The notes below the pieces were generated by a model. That model was not told the DNA's origin. It did not search any database and saw only the letters and a program-made list of their open reading frames with translations. From Spirogloea muscicola (taxonomy: Eukaryota > Streptophyta > Zygnematophyceae > Spirogloeales > Spirogloeaceae), in NCBI GenBank assembly GCA_009602725.1, contig WELB01000125.1, positions 163,766 to 189,389 of the forward strand: 25,624 nucleotides of DNA, given 5' to 3'. Positions 1 to 10,900 of the stretch are shown here, one piece after another (the stretch's first letter is position 1; every line of letters begins with the position of its first letter). The position numbers and the translations under genes are program-made.

Positions 1-3000
1 TGCGCCGCCTCCGGCGCCGTCGCAGCTGCGGCGTACCTGGCGGCGTGCTTGCTGCTGACCGCGGCGCCAGGGCCGCCGCCGCCGCCGCCGGACGACGGCC
101 CCGTCCTCGCCCGCTTCCCTCCGGCGTGCCTCTCGGACTCGAACAGTGAGCTCCAACACCCAAAACCCTCACCCCTTAGCCCGGCGCGGCTGCCTCCGGC
201 CTCGCCTCACGCCGCCGCCGCCGCCGCCGCCGCCGGCGCAGGCTGCGGCATGCTCGCCGGCGGCTTCTTCTTCGGCCTGGCGACCGCGCCGGCGCACGTG
301 GAGGACGAGCTGGCCGACACGTGGCTGGAGTTCGCGCAGCACGGCCCCGACGGGCCCGGCCCGCCCGGCCCTGGCCAGACCACCCGCGGCCCGGTCCGAG
401 CCCCTCCGTTCCTTTCTCCTGCCGCTGCGGCCTTTAACGCACTGTACAAGATTTGAACCTGTGACCTCATCGTATCTTCTCAGCTCTTACGCTGGCTAGA
501 AAACCCACCTATATGGCACAGTTAGTGAGAGAGATTGAAATTGAGTGTTAATGAGGACGCATAGTTAGTGCTGCTGTCAGGGCTCCTTGCTGCCGCCTTT
601 GGCCACAGCCAGCGAGCAGTCGACGACATCGCTGGCAATGGCAATGCCGGCGGCTCCTTTGACTGAGGAGCTGCAGCAATGCTGTGGTCAAAGTCAGATT
701 GCCACGGCGGTCTTGAGGCCGTTGCACAGCCGCGGGACAGCCGGAGGCTCTCGAGCACCTGGGACTTTGTTGGGGTTTCGCAATGTTGCCTGCTGTGTAG
801 CCGTCACAGGGGGATCTGATGGCGGCGGCCAGCAAATGCAGGTGCGCGCATGGCACAACGTGCCAGTGCCGGAGCAGCGGCTGCGCTTCTGGACGGACCC
901 TGGCGCCGAGTTGGACCTCGCGACGGGCACGGGCGTCGAGGCATTCCGCATGGGAGTCGATTGGGGCCGCATCGTGCCCAACGAGCCGATCGATGGAACC
1001 ACTCGCGAAACAGTGAGCAAGCCTCCGCAGCTTCCGCCACTAGTAACGCATTCCATGTCCACCTCGGCGGCTGAGCCACTGCTAACTGGCGCAAGGGCTG
1101 TCGCCGTCAGCCGCATCCCAGGCCGACATGAAGGCAGTGGAGCACTACCGGCGCATCATGGCGGACGTCAAGGCCCGCGGCCTGCGCATCATGCTCACGC
1201 TCTTCCACCACTCTATACCCAAATGGGCCGTTGCATACGGCGGCTGGACCAATGAGCGCACTGTCCAGTATTTTGCCGACTTTGCGAGGTGCGTCGCCCA
1301 GCTTCATTTCTCCCTCTCCTAATGCTGGAGCTGGAACTTTCCGTTTAGGAAATCTGCTGACAAATGCTGGACAACAGGAACCTGCATAACTTACACTTCC
1401 AACAAAGGGTCTTCTTCCATGGTTGTCTGCTATTGCCGCATGAGAATGCTGAAGAGACAGACTGACAGACTGACAGACTGACGTTCTCAAGGCTACAGTG
1501 CCCAAATTTCATAGCTATCGGAGGTGCCTGTTGGAAGCTACCTTCACTTCCTCACACTATCATGCTTTTATTGCCAGGTTTGCAGGAGAAGAATTCGGAG
1601 ACTACGTCGATTCGTGGGTCACGTTTAATGAGCCCCACATATTCGTCATTCTGACGCACTGCACGGGCACATGGCCACCTGGCGATAAGCCGACGGCCTG
1701 GCAGTCGGTGCTGTGCGTTGTGCCGGTTCACTCCAGCCCGTACTGGCGGGCCATGGATGCCATCGGTCGCGCCCACATCCTCGCCTACAAAGTCCTCCAT
1801 GAAGGGTGAGCCAACGAGGCATTCATGTCCTGGACTTCTCAACTCTGTGTGTACTGGCTAGCTTTGCTGTCGCAGTTTCACATACTGACTCTGAGGTCCA
1901 TCCCACATTGACCTTTGTAGGACTACACATATGCTTCCACACAAGTTCTATGTTGATTAACTGCAGCTTAACAGGGGCTCAAGTCTAGGCTAGGTGATAG
2001 TCAGGTGATAGTGAGGATATGAGGTGGCGCATTGAAGTCTGTGAGGGTCATGTGAGATTTGCAGGTCAGCAACAGCTTCAGTGCCGGTTGGTGTTGCACA
2101 CAACGTGGGCGTGCTCCGGCCGTATGGCCTCCTCGATGCGCCCGCTGTTGCATTCTCCCGCTGGATGACGCTCTTCCCCTGGATTGATCACATCCAGGAC
2201 CACCTGGATTTTTGCGGCCTCAACTACTACGGCCAGGTTAGGCCCTATTGACACCTCCACTTGGGTAGGATTAACATAATCGATTCTGCTGCCTGTCGCA
2301 TGACTCAAAGCCCTGCTAAGTGCTCTTGCGCGGGGCCTTTCACAATCTGCTCTGTGATGGGCACCCGCAAAGCTGTGCCCATGCAGTGAGGTCAGGTACA
2401 TGTACTCAGATTGCTGATATTGCCAAATGTTTGTATCCGTGGGACTGCCAGGAATTTATATCAATGGTAGGCCTGCAAGTTGTGCCAGAGGAGGAGTACA
2501 GTGAGGCCGGAAGGGCCGTCTACCCCGACGGTCTGTACCAACTCCTCATGGAGTTCTACTCGCGGTACCGAGCACGGCGCCCGGACCTTAAGTATATTAT
2601 CACAGAGAACGGCATGGCGGACGCTCGTGACCTCATCCGGCGGCCTTACCTCCTTGAGCACCTCCTGTCACTGCATGCTGCCATGAAGCAGGTAGGATTG
2701 TGACCATGAGGAATGATGCATGCATCACGTACTTGATTGGTCCTCCTATCAAGGTTTTACTGTTCCGCTGCGATTTTAATTGCAATTCTTAGATTTGGCC
2801 CATCACACGATGTCTTAACATTGCTCGTCTGATTGCATCTGCCGTTAGCAGGGTGTACCAGTGCATGGGTACTACCACTGGACGATTTCTGACAACTGGG
2901 AGTGGGCGGATGGGTACTGCCCCAAGTTCGGCCTTGTAGATGTGGACCGCGCCGACAACCTGACGCGCCTCCCTCGCCCGTCATACGAGCTCTTCACGCA

Positions 3001-3739
3001 GGTCTGAAGTCAGATAGTTGCTTGGAACAACTGGTGGTTGCTGAGATGACCTGGCCAGATTGTTGGAGTACAGATAGCTGTGATCAAAAGCGTTATGAAG
3101 CTGTTGCTTCTCACTCCTGCACTTCACACCTTCATGTAACATCTCCTGTTGAAATTACATATATAAAAGAGGTCGACTGTCCACTCGTCTGCAGGTGGTG
3201 AAGACGCGGGAAGTGACACTGGCAGCGCGAGAGGAACATTGGGCAACGCTGCATGGCGCTGCCAACCGCGGGGGGGAGCGGCCCTTCTGCCGCGCTGTCG
3301 ATGCCACTGGCGTTATGTGGGCTGGTGACTAACAGAAGGCTTTCATCACTCTGTGAAAGATTGCTGCTATCTGATCAACCATGTGTGCCGGTTGTCAATC
3401 TGACCTCCAGTATTGCACACGCCAGCAACCTCTACTTGCATATCCCACAACCAAGAGTGTACTTTTCGATACATTCACCACCCAACATCTGGTATGGTGG
3501 TTACTAAGTCACTTCACCACTGAGCTGCCACAGGCAGCCGAGACGTGCCAACGATGCGGGCGCTGTCGCGCAAGGACTGGCGGTTTGCGAAGTACGAAGT
3601 CCCAGACCTTCAGACCATGTTGCAGCGATCGGTGCGGGAGGTTGCACTTGTGGCGTGGTTTGCTCTCGAGTCTGTGGTGGGCAAGGGGCCCCAGGTGACA
3701 CGCCCTGCTGAAACGCTGACAGGAGCTGCTGAGCTTTGA
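1..3739 (+). CDS. SFR2: SFR2-like galactolipid:galactolipid galactosyltransferase (GH1 family), 5'-partial
   Basis: SFR2 (SENSITIVE TO FREEZING 2) is a GH1-fold enzyme of the chloroplast outer envelope that moves galactose between galactolipids, making oligogalactolipids and diacylglycerol during freezing or dehydration. Exons: 1-145, 242-393, 842-1012, 1122-1288, 1578-1805, 2065-2236, 2452-2691, 2852-3001, 3195-3324 and 3534-3739 (TGA stop). They sum to 1761 bases, exactly in frame, giving 586 residues against 622 in Arabidopsis, so only about ten N-terminal residues should lie outside the window. Visible motifs: a hydrophobic Ala/Leu-rich N-terminus fitting an envelope anchor; FFFGLATAPAH; FHHSIPKWA, the SFR2 form of the GH1 'FHWDLP' region; the acid/base Glu in VTFNEPHIF (codon 1630-1632); YYGQ; the nucleophile Glu in ITENG (codon 2605-2607); WTISDNWEWADGYCPKFGLV; and the SFR2-specific C-terminal tail with KDWRF. 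The end of exon 2 and start of exon 3 are the least certain; that join is shorter than the Lys-rich insert of the plant protein. Confidence 0.93.
1456..1482. repeat. 8-bp tandem repeat (GACAGACT x3.4) in an SFR2 intron
   Basis: Three exact copies of GACAGACT (1456-1463, 1464-1471, 1472-1479) and a partial fourth lie in the intron between exons 1122-1288 and 1578-1805, about 95 bases before the acceptor. This is a simple microsatellite. Confidence 0.85.
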
Positions 3740-4767
3740 CACTTACATGCAATGTTTGGGATGTTATTATTGTCTGCTAGTGAGTACTGATGTCTGCAGC
3801 CATCTGCAAGTTAGCCCTGCAGCTTTTTGCCGCGAACAGTGACGCTCTTGGTTGGGCGTAAACAGCGCACTTGACTATATTTCCACTTATCTTTGAAATA
3901 ATCTCCTCTTCCACAAGCCCTACTTCCCTACCTTTCTTGCCTTGATGCTTGCCACCTCAATGACACTGTGGCATGATCTGCACTCGTATGGCATCACAAA
4001 AAATGCGCTGCCTGCTTGGACCCACAAAGCCTGAAGAGCCTCTAGTCAAGCTTGCATGACTTGCACCTCAAGAGCAAACGTGCACCGTATACACTCTAAC
4101 ATTGCTGAAGATCATTCACAGCATTCCACTATCACTTAACGTCTTCAGTCATCCCCCTTCCAATTCCCCCCCACCCTTCTCTCAAGAAGGTGTGATTTCT
4201 GTGAAACCATGAGTGTCAGACTTAACACAGTACTTATGAGCTCATCATACGGAAGTAGGGCAATCATACGGAGCTTGCAGGGCAGCCCAAAATCTGGCCT
4301 CCCCTGAAATGTTGCTCATGGCATGGACTTTGGACAAGCGACCATCTTCTATCGGCGTAGATTGGAAGAGCTGTTCTCTCGCTTTAGATTGGCCAAATTG
4401 GCCTTATATCATCACAACTAGACGATGGTTTCCTCCGGAGCACGCAAGCCTGCCCCGCGGCCAGGGAGCCGGCCGCCCGGCGGGCCAGCCCCAGTACGCG
4501 CATCGCCAGATCTGCCGCCGCCGCAGCTGCTCTCTCCCCCCAGCTGGGCGCCCAAGTGCACCCCCCCTCCTCCCTCCCTCCTCAGTTTCTCCTCCTCCTC
4601 CCCCAGCCGCTCTCCCCAAGCTCTCTTCGTATGCACTCAGCTTGTGTCACAGTCGCCTCTGCGTACCAGCAGCCGCTTCAGTATCAGCAGCCGCTATCTC
4701 CTGCGCCCACCACGAGCTGCCAGGAAACTGTGCAACTGCGGCAGCGGCTTTGGCGGCGGGAGGCGCG
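3740..4767. other. Spacer: SFR2 3' flank and upstream region of the next gene
   Basis: No convincing coding exon is seen. The first part should hold the SFR2 3' UTR; I found no TGTAA motif in it. From about 4430 the DNA turns GC-rich, then strongly pyrimidine-rich at 4555-4620 (runs of C and CTC). This resembles the GC-rich 5' blocks of the other genes here, so it is probably the promoter and 5' UTR of the gene starting at 4768. Long open frames across 4309-4884 and 4425-5177 are low-complexity Pro/Ser/Ala and run through likely splice sites, so I do not call them genes. Confidence 0.5.
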
Positions 4768-6206
4768 ATGAGCTTCCTCCGGCTGCGCGCCGCCAGCGAG
4801 GGCAGCTACTTCCGGGAGGTCTGCACAGCCCGCCGCCACCAACGACTGGCCACGAGCGAGAGCCCGTCGCCGAGTTGGGTTTAGCGTTTTGCGTTTTGGG
4901 TCCTGATGGTCGCTCGCGGTGGCCAAGCAGGCGGAGGGCGTGGCCGCAGCGAGGCTCCGCAAGGAGCTCGAGGCCGCCGGCCGGCTGCGCGGCGGCNGGC
5001 GGGCATGACGGCGGAGGCGGCGGCCGCCGCCGCCTCGCGGGCGCTGCAGCCGGTCGGCCATGTGCCGCGCACCAGCCTCGGCCGTGGGAGGTAATGCATC
5101 AATCTCGTTTTCGACTTCAGAACTATGTCTGGGTATCTGAGCTAATTTACATATCTTCTTATTGCAAGTATGACTGAAGCTTGCAGAGCCGCATTGTCAC
5201 TTAGACTCCAATGACTTACCCAAGTCCCGAGCACTCATACTAAGTGAGGCCAGCTGAATTTGTCTTTTCATCGCATTCCCAGATAGCACAGTATCAGCAG
5301 CCGCTTGCTCTTCTGCTCTGTAAGCCACTGCTTGGCCAACCAGACACTGTGTTGGTGACTGGACCCCTCAACACAGTCCCCTGCTGCACTTTGTGAAGCT
5401 GCGAGCTGCTGCCGCTGTAGCTGCTTCCAGGTTCAGCCTGGAGTTCCCCGCCAACGCCACGGTGGAGGCCTCCACAGCCAACGCCCGCCGGCCCCGCGGA
5501 CCCAGCACTGCTGACTTGGAGGCACTGATGCGGGGCTCCACCTCGGGTGCGCCATCCGCTTTTGCTGCAGTGCTTGCTCGGCTTCAGTGCTGCATCCGTG
5601 CTCAGTACATGCTTTGGCATTGAGGCAATCGCTTGGCTGCTGCGCTGCGTGGCAGTCGGGAAGGCATTCCTGCTCGCGACCGTACTCGTGTTCGGTGGCG
5701 GCACTCTCGGCCTGGTCTTACTCGGCCGCCGGCTGGGCGCTACAACGGTAGGTGCTGAGGGCCACAGTAAGAGAAGTGCTGCTGCTCCCACCAATTCTTG
5801 CTGTTGTTGGTGCTGAGGCAAGTTGTGACATTTGTGCCCGCACAGCTTGAGGAGCTGCCGGAGAGGGGCCGCGAGGCACTGCGCCCGTGGGCTGATCGCG
5901 CACGGCAGATGGCCGAGCCCGTCAAGCACTGGGTCTGCATGCTTACACACTCTAAGTGGCCATTAGTTATTGACTTATGCATCGCAGCCTTTGCTGAAAT
6001 TAGCATCATGCCAGCATTGGCTGTACTTATTAGGATAGGGGCTCTCATGTACTCTGCAGGCCCAGGGGACGGCGGCTCGGTGGCGTATGACGAGAGAGCA
6101 ACAAGAGGAAGTTGGCCAACAATATGCACAACGCTTTGGGGTGAAGCGTAGTGAGTTGGGAGGTTGTGAGGCACAGGTGCCTCAGATTTCGCAGATGGGG
6201 AGCTAA
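4768..6206 (+). CDS. Unrecognised small membrane protein, multi-exon
   Basis: I do not recognise this protein. The best hand model is 4768-4818, 4931-5090, 5377-5461, 5571-5747, 5846-5932 and 6060-6206 (TAA). The phases agree from exon 3 onward; exon 2 holds an N at 4996 and changes frame there, so it cannot be resolved. The ATG at 4768 opens a reading frame of 17 codons up to a GT donor. Exon 2 encodes a charged Ala-rich helix (AEGVAAARLRKELEAAG). Exon 4 (59 residues) is strongly hydrophobic and could form two closely spaced membrane segments, the second containing LLATVLVFGGGTLGLVLLG before GRRLGATT. Exon 5 gives an amphipathic charged helix (LEELPERGREALRPWADRAR). Exon 6 gives a polar tail with TREQQEEVGQQYAQRFGVKR. 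The order of membrane segments, then 'LG-x-x-(S/T)', then a charged helix faintly recalls the mitochondrial TMEM242 family; this is a guess. Extending exon 3 past 5461 would lead to a stop in its own frame. Confidence 0.45.
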
Positions 6207-7992
6207 CCCTGCATCTTTGTTTGAGACACATGCGATCACATTATACAAGCTTGCTGGCAGATGTGACCATCAAGGCAGACTGCAACTGTACATAGTACAG
6301 CATTGTACATAGTAGGGAACTTCTCTCAGGCGAATATGGCAGACGTTATTCATAGTATTTGGTGCATTGTTTACATGTGCTGATGATATTAGTGAAGCTT
6401 TACTGACGCCTTGCATCATCAGAGTGAAGTGCGACAAGATTCAGACACGGTGGAATTGGTGGCAAGCAAGATGGTCTGACGATGCTGCTACTTATTAATC
6501 AGCAAGCAAGGATCGATTTGGCCCTTTCATGCTACTGGCCAAATGGCGTTGCCACGGCTGGCAGGGCATGGAAGCATTTGTTTGGTGCAACACAGAGGTT
6601 GGCTCAGTGAGGTTAGGCAAGGGCTGCATTGCTCCAAGCCACAATATCGGGGCTGAGGGTGGGTATAATGGGCAGGGGGTGTTGGGTGGGTGGGGGAAAC
6701 GGTCGTGTGGGAAGTGACTAGTCTGTCTAATCTATTTATCACAGGTAGAGTTGTACAAGGTCGAGCGGGGGCCCTTCAGGCTGCTTGCGGATACTAACTT
6801 CTCAACCCTTTCTATACGATTCCTGTTGAGAAGCTTGAGCTCATGCTTCGGTGGTCGTTACTCTGCAAGGGTTTATACCCTTGAATCAACCAGCTAAAAT
6901 GCGGTACTGGATACACATGTCCAGAAGATACACATGTCACACAAGACCAATGCACACTGAGAGTGCAAGTGCTGCGTGTGCTGGTGCAGATGCTTGACCA
7001 TAGATCCATCTTTACTATCACTAGTTGAAAACGTATGCCTCTCTGTCTTGGAAATTCGTATCATTGGGTCGCATCCTTATTGTGCCAAGCATGGTATCAC
7101 TAATCACCTCCCTATGGCTGAGTGCTGCAAATGAGCAGCATCTTGAAGTTCTGCCTACATTGCAGTCTGGATTTTTGTGACAAGCATGATGAAATCATTC
7201 ACCAAATGTGTGACAATGTCAAAGCTTGCCGACCTGTGGAGCTTGAATAGGACTGCTCCACCTGAGTCAGTTCTCTCTTTCACCGATGCCTGTCTGATAA
7301 TATGTCATGTCCACTGCAGGCAGCAAACAGCTTGTCTCCTGGAAAAGTAGGACCACAAAGAGCGTATTTCCTTCCTCCAGCTTCTTGAAGGACTGCTCCA
7401 GCACAGCAGGACATATGTAAGAACAACAACTGGAGCATAGTGCCGCATGCCCTGGATAGCAGTATGAGAACCTATCCTACTAGCCATGGTGAATTGAATT
7501 CGGCTCAGAACCTAGAAGAATGCAGGAGAGCAACAGATTATTGAAGACCGGAGTAATTGATTTTGCACAAGGCTTCCTACAAGGTAATGGAGATGAGTTT
7601 CCTGGGCACGCACTCAGCACACATTTGCAAGCAAAAGGACGACAAAAAACACACATGCCCAACTAGGTGCTGTTCAGACCTGGAATTAATGGTGGGTGGC
7701 TACATCCAGCCTTAGAAATGTCGAGCTGGCCAGCGCGGCTCCACCTTCAAGGAAGCGCCAGTGACGGACACATATTGCTGTATTGATACCTACAAATGCG
7801 CCAATGCATGCAGTCCACCAGGCAAGTTTTAACATCATTAGCTAAGTAAATGACAACCTACACTTAGACCCTTATCTCCATCGACAAACCCTCATCAGGT
7901 ATATATCTTGGACTTACTTTAACACCATGAAGTAGATGCTCTGCAGTCACTGTGAACAGAGAGGTCAACACTGCAGACTGACCTGCTGGAAA
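6207..7992. other. Convergent intergenic spacer, no gene seen
   Basis: This 1.8 kb lies between the stop of the small membrane-protein gene and the stop of the minus-strand RAB3GAP2 gene, so it should contain two 3' UTRs. Open frames are all under about 75 codons, with no recognisable motif. Base composition is clearly less GC-rich than the exons. Two things stand out: a dense G-run cluster at 6657-6696, and a near-repeat of ATACACATGTC around 6909-6937. No tRNA, rRNA or transposon end was recognised. Confidence 0.5.
6675..6696 (+). other. Potential G-quadruplex motif
   Basis: Four G runs of 5, 3, 3 and 5 bases (6675-6679, 6684-6686, 6688-6690, 6692-6696) are separated by loops of 4, 1 and 1 bases. 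This meets the usual G3+N1-7 definition, and the single-base loops predict high stability. Further GGG runs at 6657-6659, 6661-6663 and 6670-6672 could give alternative folds. It lies about 470 bases past the stop of the upstream plus-strand gene, possibly in or beyond its 3' UTR. Confidence 0.75.
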
Positions 7993-10900
7993 TCAATGGG
8001 AAAAGTTGAACTCAAGGAAGTCTGGGCCAACTCCAAGATCACTCGCCAGCCCATGAATTGACACGAAGGCATACTGCCGGACACTAGGCGGGAGCACCAT
8101 GCCGACAGTGGTAGCCGCCTGCTGCGAGTGGTGAACGGCGAGGAGGAATGCTGTCCTGGCATCCATTTGCTCGGTTGGAGCTTCCACACGATTATCATCA
8201 AGGCGGAGATCCTGAACACAACCAGATGATAAGAAAACTGGCTGACCACTGACTACTCTTAACATGCAAGTCATATAAGATGCAAGCATCCCCAATCAGC
8301 AGATGCCTAATTGCACTATGATTCCTGTGACATGACTTTGATCCTCAACACGGTTGCTGAACCAATGCCACAATGAGCGCGTGGGCAGGAGAGTGCTAGT
8401 CAGCTGTATGAACTCCCCATAGCACCACTGACATGAGGAGATATGCTTCCATTGAACAGCCCAATCAGCTCCCTATAACTATGCTAACGTGGTGAATGAG
8501 CTTCTAGCAATATTAGGGGTGTAATACATGCGGCATGGAAAGGAGTTCAGGAGGCACCTGGAAGAGGGCGGGGAAGGTGGTGACCAGCCGGCGAGAGAAC
8601 AGGCTTGCAAGCTCAACGTCCTGGAGGTTGAGGGCAAGGGCCACGCCGGCAATCCGTAGGAGCAGCATGTACTCATGGATCAGGCTGTCAGGCGGCGGCC
8701 GTAGGCGGAACTGGCTGATGTAGTCACGGCATGCCGCGTCGGCCGCTGCGACCGTCGCCTCCACCTGCACGTCTGCTTCGTCGAGCATTGACACGCAGTG
8801 GTACAGCATCACCAGCAATTGCTCGCACCCGCCGACCAGCGCCACCGCCGCCTCCCTCGACAGGCCTGCTGAGCAAACACAGGATACTAGTCACGAAGGC
8901 ACCACCTCTGAATGCATAAAAATGTCCTTCTTCCTAAGACTATGTGATACGTGGCAAACATGTAAGGCATCAAAGGGGACCTTGCAAATATTTGAAGATA
9001 TGGTAAGAGACATCAAGGTCATGAGAGCTACCTAAGGAGGCAGAGCACTCAGTATTGGATGGCGAGCGGCCAAGAGTGTGCAGCAGAGAGACCACAATGG
9101 CTGCCCGTGGGCCAACATGGGAGGCCCAGAGGGAGGCCACGACGCCGCCCTTAAGCGCGACCAGCGTGACGCGCGACAGATTCTCCTGCATTGACAGCAA
9201 GTCCTGCTCCCAAGAAGCCGTGCAGCGGTTCGCAGCACTGGCTCCGCCAGCTTTGAGGCCCTGCGACCACTGCCGGCATGCCTCCGCCACCCTGTGCGCA
9301 GCAAGGATGTCGGGCTGACAGGAGGAGGCAAAGTGGCCTGCCAGACTCTGCAGCAGCGCCGCTGGCGAGTCGTGCTCGCTCGCGTCCTCCAGCTGCTCCC
9401 CCTCACTCGGCCTGCTCTCCAAGCTGTCATCTGGAGCCAGGGAAGGCAGACCTGAGGACGAGCTGAGCCTCACAATCTTGCTGCGGCGTGGCACTGTCTT
9501 CGCTGCTTGCACTGGCATTGCTGCGGAGGCTGCGCCGCCGCTGCTGCTGCTGCCTGCCAGCAGCAGCTGCAGGCAGGCGGCGCATGCAGCCACCGGGAAG
9601 GCGTCCAGCTCTGCCACTGCAGGGCCCTCGCGGCCCAGCCAGCTGGGCGGGCCTGCTGGCGCGTCTCTCATGTGCGAGCGGAGAAGTGCCATCGCCCTCT
9701 CAAGTGTCCATGCCTCCTCCAGCCGTCCCACGAGCATCCGCCAGCTCTCAATCACCTGTCGGCCACAGTCAATCAAGTCGACATCAGTTCTACAAAACTT
9801 TCTCGATAATTTATCACGTTCAAGGCAACATGCCAATAGGCACAACTCCAGATTTAAGATGCAAGTTGTGCAGTACCTCTCTCTGGTCGTCAAGGAGGGC
9901 CCGCCGAAGCGCAAACTGCTTCTGCACAGCGCAGAGGCATAACCGGGCCAGGACCAGCGCCTGCCGCACCGAATTGCTGTGCTGGCACCAATGGAAGCAC
10001 AGCGGGAATGGATCACCCAGTTCGTGACTGCCCTCGCGTACAGAGTCTCGATCAGCCGCAACGTCAGACACTTCACCAACGTCCTCTTCTAAACCCAGCA
10101 TCTTGAAGGTCCTTGAGTCGTCCTCAGCTGCCACGGCCTGCAGGAGGAGGAACAGCCGGCGGGCGTCCATTGCCAGCATCCGGGGCACGCTTGCTGCACC
10201 AAACCAGGCCACAAAGAGCAGCTGCCAGTCCAGCCTCGGCAGTGGCAGCAGCGCTGTGGTCTCATTCACCCGAGACACCGCCTGGTTGTCCAGCAGCGGC
10301 TGAAAGAGTAGCAGACCAAGGGCCGCCGCCGGCGCGGGGGCGCCAGTGGAGAGGCGCCACATGGCCCCATGGGAAGCAGGCCTGGTGAGCGCTAGCGCCC
10401 GCGCAATGGCGGCCATGCCGTTAATGCCAACCACGCCCTGGCAGCACGCCAGCCGCAGGCTGCCCCTCTGGACCCCGGGGCTGCAGCTGAGATCGCATGC
10501 AAATTCAGATAGGAAGTCTTTCCATGTCATATGCATACTCAGAAGTAAATCATCCTCCAATTGGCCCTTCTTGTCGCCCTCTGCCACAAGCGAGGCCTGG
10601 ATGTCGGCGGCAAGGTCAAGGGCGCCCAGGGGTGTGCCATCCTCATCCCCGCTGAAGACTTCAGCAGCAGTTCCAGCCTGAAGCACAGGCAACTTGTGAC
10701 CAGACTGATAGCTCTGATCAGTACTCGACTGATGTTGTACTGCTGGTGAAGCTTTCTCCTGCAAACTGCAGAAGGCGGAGAAGAGGTGCTCATGCCACTG
10801 CAGGAGGTGCAGGCGCTGCTCCAGCTTCTCCCTCTTCGTCAGCTTCACGGCCTCCTTTGGTGGAGCTGCCCCATCAGTCTTCCAGCTGCTACTAGTCACG

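Noticed and set aside
3159-3170. TATA-like ATATATAAAAG
   Set aside because: It lies inside an SFR2 intron between well-supported exons, so it is unlikely to be a promoter.
4309-5177. Long overlapping open frames of 191 and 250 codons before the membrane-protein gene
   Set aside because: Pro/Ser/Arg-rich low complexity, crossing likely donor and acceptor sites, with no domain; best explained by the GC-rich 5' block.
9478-10027. Plus-strand open frames of 154 and 179 codons
   Set aside because: They are antisense to the RAB3GAP2 exons 9755-9032 and 11259-9877 and have low-complexity Ala/Ser/Arg content.
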